In this document: piece by piece, positions 36,930 through 46,400 of the stretch
Numbering within the stretch: the first letter of the stretch is position 1
How the letters are laid out: each line of letters starts with the position of its first letter
Source: Nemertoderma westbladi
Lineage: Eukaryota > Xenacoelomorpha > Nemertodermatida > Nemertodermatidae
Length of the DNA: 64,000 bases
Reading direction: 5' to 3'
Assembly (NCBI GenBank): GCA_032718475.1
Contig: JAUCBJ010001037.1
Coordinates: 1 to 64,000, forward strand
Notes under the pieces: model-generated
What the model was told of the DNA's origin: nothing
Databases searched by the model: none
What the model saw: only the letters and a program-made list of their open reading frames with translations
Made by a program: the position numbers and the translations under genes

Positions 36930-37657
36930 CATCATGGACTCGCAACTTACCTTTAAAAAAGATGTCCAATGTTGTACGAGACTCGTTCTACCATCTTCGC
37001 AACCTCTCAAATACAGGCATCATAACCTCTTAATACATGCCTTTATTGCAAATAAATTTGATAAATTGAATTATCGTTATTGTGGATTGCCTTTGCCTGC
37101 CAATTATATGAAAAAGTTGCAATATGTACAAAACCCTGCGGCGCGACTATTAGAAAGTGTCAAGAAGCGAGAACACAACTCCCGTTCTAAAACGACTTCA
37201 TTGGCTCCCTATTAATAGATAGACAGACAGGGGGAATTCAAACTGGCAATGTTGTGCTATAAGAGTCTGAATGGCTTAGCACCGCACTATCTCAGCGACT
37301 TATTGACGCCATACACACCCTGTAGAGAATTACGCTCGAGCGCGGGTATTCTTTTGGTAATCCCTTGGTACTCGCTAGAGAACTTTGGTAAGCGCGCCTT
37401 CTACATTGCCGGGCCACGTGTTTGGAACTCACTACCTCATGAGGTGCGATCAGCCACTACATTGACAATTTTTAAATCGAAGCTGAAAGCTGTTTTATTT
37501 CAACGCGATGCGCCTTTTTAACTCATTTCACTCACATATGTTTTTATGTCAATATGTTTTTACTGTTTTTTTTTTACCTTATTGTTAATTTTTATTCAAA
37601 AGCGCCTTGAAATATGCCTAGATAGGTGCTATATAAATAAATGTATTGTTATTATTA
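36930..37657 (+). pseudogene. CR1/L2-type LINE, 3' fragment
   Basis: Two frames carry the C-terminal part of a CR1/L2-group RT. The first has DSQLTFKKDVQ, LLIHAFIANKFD and KLQYVQNPAARLL. After a frame change near 37200, the second has LCYKSLNGLAPHYLSDLLTPY, LRSSAG, GPRVWNSLPHEVRSA and FKSKLKAVLF, with a stop at 37519-37521. The 3' UTR ends with GCGCCTTGAAATATGCC, GGTGCTATATAAATAAATG and a short (TTA)n tail, the classic end of this group. An internal segment after DVQ is shortened. 5'-truncated and not functional. Confidence 0.85.
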
Positions 37658-37859
37658 TTAGTAAAAGCCAGCTCTAAAGTACCTAGAAACAGTTTACAGT
37701 TAAAATATTGTGGAGCCCTTTCCAGTTTCCATGCCGTGGATTAACGTACTAAAGTTATTTTTTGATTACAGCTGTGCGTGGTTGTATAATTAAAAATTTA
37801 CGACGCGATTAACTAAAAAAAAGACTGACTAACGTATGCTGCTCACAATAAGGAACTAT

Positions 37860-38550
37860 ACTATAGACTGGCACCATTACTTTTCACGCTGTACGCAAAC
37901 AACATACCGGACCCGGACACAGTACAATCTTCCACCATTATTCAATGTGCTGGTGATACAGGATTTACACCACACACAATCGCAAACCCGCACCTTGCCT
38001 CGAAACTATTGCAAATCGAAATTATAAAATTAAACAAAACTTTTGAAGAACATCACTTAAAACTAAATCCATCAAAGTCAGAATTCCTCTCGTACTACTA
38101 TCGTATAGCCAAAACACCATACCTGTAAATCGTCAGACTTTATCATACCGTTAGATTCTATAAATTTAGACGTAAAGGAACAAGTACCCCAATCAAATAC
38201 AGTAAAATATATTTGTCAGTAATAGATAAATAATGATAGTACATCTTGTTTACGCTTTCACTGACATTAGCTACCCAATCATAATTATTGTATTAAATTA
38301 TTATTACTACACGATAAACACGGATACAAGGACATGGGCCTACAGTATTATACAAATTTGAAAAAGTACAAAATTATGCATTGATAAATAATTTTGGGAA
38401 ACGAATGAGATTTTACCCGAATAAGAAAGTTAAAATACCAACACTAAAGGCTGTGAGATAATATTTGGGTTTAATGAACTTCTACATATATTTGTACAAG
38501 CTATGTAAGTCATTTAAAGTTTTAGATCAACCTCTTCTACCAAAATCTAA
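37860..38550 (+). pseudogene. decayed jockey-like LINE fragment
   Basis: One frame from about 37869 reads LAPLLFTLYANNIPDPDT, then CAGDTGF where an active element has FADDT, then HLKLNPSKSEF. After several breaks the C-terminal words LDSINLDVKEQVP, FEKVQNYALINNFGKRMRF and VKIPTLKAV appear. This is the order of a jockey-type RT from the catalytic motif to the end. The catalytic Asp pair is lost and many stops are present, so it is an old copy. Confidence 0.6.
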
Positions 38551-38659
38551 AATTTCCATAAACCCTCGTAATAAAAACATACTTATACCCAAAACTAAGA
38601 ACAAATACGGGAAAGCACTACTAATTAATATGAACTATCAAGATACAAACTGCCTACCT

Positions 38660-39871
38660 AGCTGATTTCCATCCATGGCCTTATGGCAGTATGGGGGATA
38701 ATCGAGCGTTGCTGGAACCCTGTGACACTGTCAATTATAAGTACTTTGTGTATTAACTGCCTCATGAAATCTTTATGGATGAGTTTTTAGCAAATATAAG
38801 CGTAAAAAATAATATAGCGATTTAAGTGCGTACATCGCACCCTGGACAGCTTGGCGGGGAATTTGAATTATTATATCTGGCTATTCATTGACTGTCTGAC
38901 TGTCAAAATACTGATTTAAGGAAGCAGGAAGGAACAGCAGCCTGACTCGCTACCGGTAATTGCGAAATTCCGAGAGTAACTATACCGGTAAACCTCTAAG
39001 GCTGGAATGTGAGATAGGTGTTAGGCAGTTAGGATCTTTCCTGACATCATAGGTTTCCATTTACAAGGTCAGAAGGTACCGGTAGTGCCAGACCCGATAC
39101 AGTTTACATCAGTCTGGCGGTAGGCCTACAAGTAGGATGGTCCTGGTAGGCTAGGCGGTGGGAAGCAGGCAGGCAGGTAAGACACAAAGACCAGAAGACG
39201 AAGACAGTAACCTAATGCCTCAACAAATCATTAAGGTGATTAACTGACTAGTACCGGCAGACCGGTACTCCGGCTGTCCGGTAGGCCTCATGTCTTTATT
39301 AGGCCTACTGTATTATAATAAAAAGCTTGTTCTGTTTCCTTATTTCAGCGTTGTGGTTGTACCGGTACCTTGTACATTACCGTACCAGTACAGTTGTTGT
39401 AGTTTGTAGCGTTTAATATTGCTGTATTGTCTGATTGTGCTTTGTGCCCTATTAAAATACTGAAATACAGAAATACAACTGTCAGACTGTCAATATTCTA
39501 GGCAATATTGTAGGCCTAGCCTGTAGGCCCTATGCCAATTGTCAATTATTTAATATAGGCTCAGGATGATGCTGAGAGGCCTCTCTATCAAAGCAACTAG
39601 TGCTAGTGTGTAGTAGGTCTACAGCTGTACAGGCAGACAGGACAGCACAGGCAGGCTACAGCATTGACTTAGTTGTCACTTGTCAGTAGGCCGCCTAAAG
39701 CTATATAATTGTTGCAGAGCTACACTTACTGACTTACCTACCTGACCGCTAGTGCGCTAGTCGCTATATTATTTTTCAGTATTTATGTACCGGTAACTGT
39801 AAACAGGTAAATGATAGCTTATCAATTAATAGTTATCGGAAGTGTTAGCCGACAGTCAGATTTCTAATTCA
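38660..39871. other. POP1 upstream region, no gene seen
   Basis: Rich in TAGGCCTA-like and ACCGGTA-like words and short GCAGGCAGGCAG runs, without a coding pattern. The promoter and 5' UTR of the gene that follows are expected here. I see no convincing TATA box. Confidence 0.4.
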
Positions 39872-39910
39872 ATGGATCTCGGGGAGGCTGTTTCTCGTCA
39901 CGATATTCAG
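39872..39910 (+). CDS. POP1: POP1-like gene, candidate exon 1
   Basis: ATG GAT CTC GGG GAG opens a 13-codon frame (MDLGEAVSRHDIQ) ending CAG with a GTTATT donor. It is in phase 0, as needed by the next exon. Chosen because it is the nearest upstream ATG frame with a phase-matched donor. No homology supports it, so another first exon is possible. Confidence 0.4.
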
Positions 39911-40127
39911 GTTATTTATTACTATATTACTGGTAGTTCATTCACTTTCACGTTCGCCCTCTAGACCTAGACGACAGCCTTAGTTCCCATCACACTACCA
40001 GACTGATAACGAACTTAGCGGAGCGGAGCTGGTATGTATCGTATGTGTGTGTAACTGTTAAATAATCCCATAGTACAATAGGCCTACATTTAATGCTGTG
40101 CTGTAGTTAGCTTAATATTAATTATAG

Positions 40128-40247
40128 ATCAAATCGGGCGCATTTCTCAAAGAATGGTGCAGCGCCAAGGTTGAAGACAAACCCAACATACAGACAACGT
40201 TGCAAATACGACACTTTCTCAAAAAGCAGCAGCCAACCAACAATAAG
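40128..40247 (+). CDS. POP1: POP1-like gene, exon 2
   Basis: Forty codons between an ATTATAG acceptor and an AAG|GTAATT donor, phase 0 at both ends. The peptide is mostly polar and basic (FLKEWCSAKVEDKPNI, HFLKKQQPTNNK). It has no domain I recognise, as expected for the variable N-terminus of POP1. Support comes from splice sites, phase and position. Confidence 0.6.
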
Positions 40248-40399
40248 GTAATTATTATTGCTAATGTAGTGACTGTGTGAGTGTGTATCTTCTATGTTAC
40301 CAGTCTGCTAGTAGCACTGGATGAAATTCGGAGGAATGGTAATATCAAATGGTTGAGAGTGAGAATGCATTACTGCTGGGGATATAAAGCATTGTGTGT

Positions 40400-40560
40400 T
40401 AGGTGAATGAAGGAGTGCAAGTGGTGGGTAAGCTGGACACTATGGGAGGTACTGTCGCAGTCATTGTACTGTCCATGTGGTTACAGACTCCTGAACCGCA
40501 TACACAATTATTAGTGTTTCGCTGCACAGGTTCGAATCCGGCTAAAAGCTGTAGAAATTT
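40400..40560 (+). other. intron 2 segment with a tRNA B-box-like word
   Basis: GGTTCGAATCCGG at 40530-40542 matches an RNA polymerase III B box. I could not find a matching A box or a cloverleaf, so I do not call a tRNA. It may be a worn SINE within the intron. Confidence 0.25.
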
Positions 40561-40847
40561 CACACTGATTACGTGGTTTCTACACTATAGTTACACCTTG
40601 CGATATCTTGAGGTTGTAGTTTATACTTTACTGTGTCACCAATACAGTAATACTTTACTGTGTCACCAATACAGTACCGGTACCGGTATGTGAATGTACG
40701 TCTATCATCGCAATATTGTTGTGCTGGTAGGAAGAGATTTACAACTAGTTTTTAAGGTAAACCTTGGGATCCTTCTATTCACTTTTCCATTGATTATAAT
40801 ATATTAATATTCCAGGGTAATTGTTACCGGTTATTTTATTATTATAG

Positions 40848-40950
40848 TCTTCCGCTGCGAACAAAAAGGAACAACGATTTCGATATCAGCCAGACAGTAT
40901 TGAAGTTGGTAACGAATTACCTACTGATGGCCAATTAAGTGATAGACAAG
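40848..40950 (+). CDS. POP1: POP1-like gene, exon 3
   Basis: 103 nt after ATTATTATAG, ending CAAG|GTTTGT: 34 codons plus one nt. The frame continues from exon 2 (SSAANKKEQRFRYQPDSI, VGNELPTDGQLSDRQ). It is polar with no known motif. The single leftover G pairs in phase with the first two nt of exon 4. Confidence 0.6.
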
Positions 40951-41637
40951 GTTTGTAATAATGATAACATTAACGAATAAGTTAATCTTACACAAAATGG
41001 GACCTTCCCGCAGCACGTGACATAAACTTATGTTAAGTGTCAACATGAAATAATTATAAGCCAAATCTAAGCAGATGTCCCATGATCACTTTACCACCTA
41101 GTCTCGCCTACTTTCGTGGTTCGCCCCACAAACAATACTGTTAAACTCAAGAAAGTTTACAATAATTTGTCAATAATGCCTTAAGGGTAGATGCAACCCT
41201 TAGATTTTCCCATACAATCGCCTTTTTAACAATTGCCCCGTTTTCTCCGGAACTACCAGCGGTTAATTTTTATGAAATTTGTTACCGGTATGCTTTTAAA
41301 AGTAGCCACTCCGACAGACCTGGAACCTCAAAAAATTATAAATGTTAACTACGATCTTAGAGAAATTTCATTGAGCAGTTCTTGAGAGATAGAGAGGCAT
41401 TTTGTAACCAAAATATCACGGAAAAGCAATTTAGGAGACATTAGCAGCATTCAAAGTTTTCAAACTTGGTGGGAATTTTCAAACATTATTGTGAAATTTT
41501 GAAAGGACATTTTTTCTAACATAAACTATAATTTTCGCTGGGGCCGCCTGTATGTCTTTTTTGGTTTGTCGGTAAAAATATATAAAAGCACACAACTAAA
41601 ACTTTCGCTGTGAGGTTTTCCGTTTTCCTGGTCCGCG

Positions 41638-41815
41638 GTTTCATTACCGATGTCAGTTTTCACGACCGACTGATTCTAGTCTCTTTCAGTCTGTCAGATA
41701 GACATTAGACAAGACACGCTGACTAGAATCCGTAAATTGTAGAAACTGACATCGGAAACGAAATCCCAGACAACGAAACCCCCATAGAAATATTTTTAGT
41801 TAGGTGTGGTGAGAT
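41638..41815. mobile_element. hairpin element, MITE candidate, in intron 3
   Basis: Near-palindrome: TTTCATTACCGATGTCAGTT at the left is matched in inverse by AACTGACATCGGAAACGAAA at the right (about 41743-41765). Inside, CTGATTCTAGTC is matched by GACTAGAATC. A diverged copy of the right half lies at 674-745. No ORF. It fits a non-autonomous foldback transposon, though no target duplication was verified. Confidence 0.5.
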
Positions 41816-42124
41816 ATTTTATGCCTACTGTATTTTGACAAATAGATAGACAGACATACAGACGGGCGGACATAGATTTAAGCGGTTTTGGCTTATGACG
41901 TGCCTTTAAAGTGTCAATATCTATAATCTGCCGAAAATTGTGATCTTAATCAACTGAAAAAAAATATTGCAAAAATTTTATTTTATTGAAAATTGTACGG
42001 GTCCCATCTCCCCTTAGCTCCGTTAGTGGTCACCATTAAATTTCTGGCATTAGTAACTTCCCCCCCACCCTTAACCTCATCGCTAATATTTCTACTTCAC
42101 AAACACTTTGTTTAATTTCTTTAG

Positions 42125-42321
42125 CTTTAAATGTTGCCGAATTCTCATCATGTCGGGCTTTGGAGATCGGGGAAATGATTGAATCAGTCAAGCGCGGGAG
42201 AATAACCGCGACCCAGCTGCAACTAATGCCGAGGTATATGCGGCGACGGGCAATGAGCAACGTGGTAAAACGGTTCCCGAGGAAAGTCAGACATTGGGTC
42301 GGCAGACAACCTACACAATCG
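42125..42321 (+). CDS. POP1: POP1-like gene, exon 4, POP1 signature
   Basis: 197 nt between a TTTCTTTAG acceptor and a TCG|GTGAGT donor. Read in phase from exon 3 it gives AEFSSCRALEIGEMI, then LMPRYMRRRAMSNVVKRFPR, then KVRHWVGRQPTQS. The RA-EI-M helix followed by LP-x-MRRRAMS-x-VKR-P-R is the signature of the N-terminal domain of POP1, the large protein subunit of RNase P and RNase MRP. These nuclear/nucleolar ribonucleoproteins process the 5' ends of tRNAs and pre-rRNA. Arg-rich residues here contact the RNA subunit in the known complexes. The exon's last 26 nt are the divergent first copy of the 38-bp repeat that fills the next intron. If the donor is missed, the frame stops at 42361-42363. 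Confidence 0.85.
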
Positions 42322-43258
42322 GTGAGTTACATTGGTTCGACAGACTACCGACACATTCGGTGAGTTACATTGGTTCGACAGACAACCGACACAGTCGGAG
42401 AGTTACATTGGTTCGACAGACAACCGATACAGTCGGTGAGTTACATTGGTTCGACAGAGAACCGATACAGTCGGTGAGTTACATTGGTTCGACAGAGAAC
42501 CGATACAGTCGGTGAGTTACATTGGTTCGACAGAGAACCGATACAGTCGGTGAGTTGCAGAGGTTCGACAGACAACCGACACAGTCGGTGAGTTGCAGAG
42601 GTTCGACAGACAACCGACACAGTCGGTTAGTTACATTGGTTCGACAGACAACCGACACAGTCGGTGAGTTACATTGGTCCGACAGACAACCGACACAGTC
42701 GGTGAGTTGCATTGGTTCGACAGACAACCGCCACAGTCGGTGAGTTGCAGAGTTTCGACAGACAACCGCCACAGTCGGTTAGTTGCAGAGGTTCGACAGA
42801 CAACCGACACAGTCGGTTAGTTACATTGGTCCGACAGACAACCGACACAGTCGTTGAGTTATATTGATTCGACAAACAACCGACACAGTCGGTGAGTTAC
42901 ATTGGTTCTACAGACAAACGACACAGTCGGTGAGTTGCATTGGTTCGACAGACGACCGACACAGTCGGTGAGTTGCAGAGGTTCGACAGACAACCGCCAC
43001 AGTCGGTGAGTTGCAGAGGTTCGACAGACAACCGACACAGTCGGTGAGTTACATTGGTTCGACAGACAACCGACACAGTCGTTGAATTACATTGGTTCGA
43101 CAGACAACCGACACAGTCGTTGAATTACATTGGTTCGACAAACAACCGACACAGTAGGTGAGTTACATTGGTTCGACAGACAACCGACACAGTCGTTGAA
43201 TTACATTGGTTCGACAAACAACCGACACAGTAGGTGAGTTACATTGGTTCGACAGACA
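42298..43258 (+). repeat. array C: 38-bp minisatellite made of an exon-intron junction
   Basis: About 25 units of 38 bp. Each has 26 nt matching the end of exon 4 (core GACAGACAACCGACACAGTC then G) followed by 12 nt of intron (GTGAGTTACATT). The first unit is the real exon end and differs from the consensus at about 4 of 26 positions. Variants include GTTGAGTT or GTTAGTT for GTGAGTT and TTGCAGAGG for TTACATTGG. The array fills intron 4 to within about 45 bp of its acceptor. ACCGAC-ACA-GTCGGT in most units is a perfect 6-bp inverted repeat across the copied junction. Confidence 0.93.
42322..42327 (+). other. 5' splice site of POP1 intron 4 (GTGAGT)
   Basis: TCG|GTGAGT matches the U1 consensus at +1 to +6. 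It is the first of about 25 copies of the same junction, which recurs every 38 bp in array C. Use of the first decoy would add 38 nt and shift the frame. Confidence 0.8.
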
Positions 43259-43303
43259 GTAGTCCTCCAGGAGTAGTCAGTCTCATAATTATTATAGTCG
43301 CAG

Positions 43304-43431
43304 GTCAAAGGGAAGAAATCCGCACAAGATAAACGCCATACCGGGGCAGGATTCCGTGGGAAGAAGGTTGAAAGGAAAACCTCGAGACAAAATCGACGAA
43401 ACGATAAAGATCGGGTCTCCGATTATAGGAG
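43304..43431 (+). CDS. POP1: POP1-like gene, exon 5
   Basis: 128 nt between TAGTCGCAG and GAG|GTTAGT: 42 codons plus two nt, phase 0 entry. The peptide is strongly basic (VKGKKSAQDKRHTGAGFRGK, VERKTSRQNRRNDKDR, VSDYRR). POP1 proteins have a basic SRxxRRxxxxLxxEYxRR stretch after the MRRRAMS motif and before the WLETHIWHAKRFH motif, so this exon ends where that stretch does. The next exon must lie beyond the window. The last 23 nt of this exon are the exon part of the 43-bp unit of array B. If the donor is not used, a TAG follows four codons later at 43442-43444. Confidence 0.7.
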
Positions 43432-46400
43432 GTTAGTTAGTTAGTATGTTAGATCGGGTCTCCGATTATAGGAGGTTAGTTAGTTAGTATGTTAGATCGG
43501 GTCTCCGATTATAGGAGGTTAGTTAGTTAGTATGTTAGATCGGGTCTCCGATTATAGGAGGTTAGTTAGTTAGTATGTTAGATCGGGTCTCCGATTATAG
43601 GAGGTTAGTTAGTATGTTAGATCGGGTCTCCGATTATAGGAGGTTAGTTAGTTAGTATGTTAGATCGGGTCTCCGATTATAGGGGGTTAGTTAGTATGTT
43701 AGATCGGGTCTCCGACTATAGGAGGTTAGTTAGTTAGTATGTTAGATCGGGTCTCCGATTATAGGAGGTTAGTTAGTTAGTATGTTAGATCGGGTCTCCG
43801 ATTATAGGAGGTTAGTTATTTAGTATGTTAGATCGGGTCTCCGATTATAGGAGAAAGTTAGTTAGTATGTTAGATCGGGTCTCCGATTATAGGAGGTTAG
43901 TTAGTTAGTATGTTAGATCGGGTCTCCGATTATAGGAAGTTAGTTAGTTAGTATGTTAGATCGGGTCTCCGATTATAGGAGGTTAGTTATTTAGTATGTT
44001 AGATCGGGTCTCCGATTATAGGAGGTTAGTTAGTTAGTATGTTAGATCGGGTCTCCGATTATAGGAGGTTAGTTAGTTAGTATGTTAGATCGGGTCTCAG
44101 ATTATAGGAGGTTAGTTAGTTAGTATGTTAGATCGGGTCTCCGATTATAGGGGGTTAGTTAGTATGTTAGATCGGGTCTCCGACTATAGGAGGTTAGTTA
44201 GTTAGTATGTTAGATCGGGTCTCCGATTATAGGAGGTTAGTTATTTAGTATGTTAGATCGGGTCTCCGATTATAGGAGAAAGTTAGTTAGTATGTTAGAT
44301 CGGGTCTCCGATTATAGGAGGTTAGTTAGTTAGTATGTTAGATCGGGTCTCCGATTATAGGAGGTTAGTTAGTTAGTATGTTAGATCGGGTCTCCGATTA
44401 TAGGAGGTTAGTTATTTAGTATGTTAGATCGGGTCTCCGATTATAGGAGGTTAGTTAGTTAGTATGTTAGATCGGGTCTCAGATTATAGGAGGTTAGTTA
44501 GTTAGTATGTTAGATCGGGTCTCCGATTATAGGGGGTTAGTTAGTATGTTAGATCGGGTCTCCGACTATAGGAGGTTAGTTAGTTAGTATGTTAGATCGG
44601 GTCTCCGATTATAGGAGGTTAGTTATTTAGTATGTTAGATCGGGTCTCCGATTATAGGAGAAAGTTAGTTAGTATGTTAGATCGGGTCTCCGATTATAGG
44701 AGGTTAGTTAGTTAGTATGTTAGATCGGGTCTCCGATTATAGGGGGTTAGTTAGTATGTTAGATCGGGTCTCCGATTATAGGGGGTTAGTTAGTATGTTA
44801 GATCGGGTCTCCGACTATAGGAGGTTAGTTAGTTAGTATGTTAGATCGGGTCTCCGATTATAGGAGGTTAGTTATTTAGTATGTTAGATCGGGTCTCCGA
44901 TTATAGGAGGTTAGTTAGTTAGTATGTTAGATCGGGTCTCCGATTATAGGAGGTTAGTTAGTTAGTATGTTAGATCGGGTCTCCGATTATAGGAGGTTAG
45001 TTAGTTAGTATGTTAGATCGGGTCTCCGATTATAAGAGGTTAGTTAGTTAGTATGTTAGATCGGGTCTCCGACTATAGGAGGTTAGTTAGTTAGTATGTA
45101 GATCGGGTCTCCGATTATAGGAGGTGAGGTAGTTAGTATGTTAGATCGGGTCTCCGATTATAGGAGGTTAGTTAGTTAGTATGTTAGATCGGGTCTCCGA
45201 TTATAGGAGGTTAGTTAGTATGTGAGATCGGGTCTCCGATTATAGGAGGTTAGTTAGTTAGTATGTTAGATCGGGTCTCCGATTATAGGAGAAAGTTAGT
45301 TAGTATGTTAGATCGGGTCTCCTCTATAGGAGGTTAGTTAGTTAGTATGTTAGATCCGGTCTCAGACTATAGGAGGTTAGTTAGTTAGTATGTTAGATCG
45401 GGTCTCCGATTATAGGAGGTTAGTTAGTATGTTAGATCGGGTCTCCGATTATAAGAGGTTAGTTAGTTAGTATGTAGATCGGGTCTCCGATTATAGGAGG
45501 TTAGTTAGTTAGTATGTTAGATCGGGTCTCCGATTATAGGAGGTTAGTTAGTTAGTATGTTAGATCGGGTCTCCGATTATAGGAGGTTAGTTAGTTAGTA
45601 TATTAGATCGGGTCTCCGATTATAGGAGGTTAGTTAGTTAGTATGTTAGATCGGGTCTCCGATTATAGGAGGTTGGTTAGTTAGTATGTTAGATCGGGTC
45701 TCCGATTATAGGAGGTTAGTTAGTATGTTAGATCGGGTCTCCGATTATAGGAGGTTAGTTAGTTAGTATGTTAGATCGGGTCTCCGATTATAGGAGGTTA
45801 GTTAGTATGTTAGATCGGGTCTCCGATTATAGGAGGTTAGTTAGTTAGTATATTAGATCGGGTCTCCGATTATAGGAGGTTAGTTAGTATGTTAGATCGG
45901 GTCTCCGACTATAGGAGGTTAGTTAGTTAGTATGTTAGATCGGGTCTCCGATTATAGGAGGTTAGTTAGTTAGTATGTTAGATCGGGTCTCCTCTATAGG
46001 AGGTTAGTTAGTTAGTATATTAGATCGGGTCTCCGATTATAGGAGGTTAGTTAGTTAGTGTGTTAGATCGGGTCTCCGATTATAGGAGGTTAGTTAGTAT
46101 GTGAGATCGGGTCTCCGATTATAGGAGGTTAGTTAGTTAGTATGTTAGATCGGGTCTCCGATTATAGGAGAAAGTTAGTTAGTATGTTAGATCGGGTCTC
46201 CGATTATAGGAGGTTAGTTAGTATGTGAGATCAGGTCTCCGATTATAGGAGGTTAGTTAGTATGTGAGATCGGGTCTCCGATTATAGGAGGTTAGTTAGT
46301 TAGTATGTGAGATCGGGTCTCCGATTATAGGAGGTTAGTTAGTTAGTATGTTAGATCGGGTCTCCGATTATAGGAGGTTAGTTAGTATGTGAGATCGGGT

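Noticed and set aside
36718-36969. Minus-strand 83-codon ORF
   Set aside because: No motif, overlaps the CR1/L2 relic, not supported.
40520-40560. tRNA gene at the GGTTCGAATCC word
   Set aside because: No A box at the right distance and no cloverleaf could be drawn.
42160-42363. Stand-alone 67-codon ORF
   Set aside because: It is the end of POP1 exon 4 read through the donor into the first repeat.
42294-42875. Short ORFs of 68-97 codons on both strands in array C
   Set aside because: Repeat readings of the 38-bp unit, with no conserved ends.
42298-43258. CRISPR-like array
   Set aside because: Units are contiguous 38-bp repeats without spacers, and the context is an animal intron.
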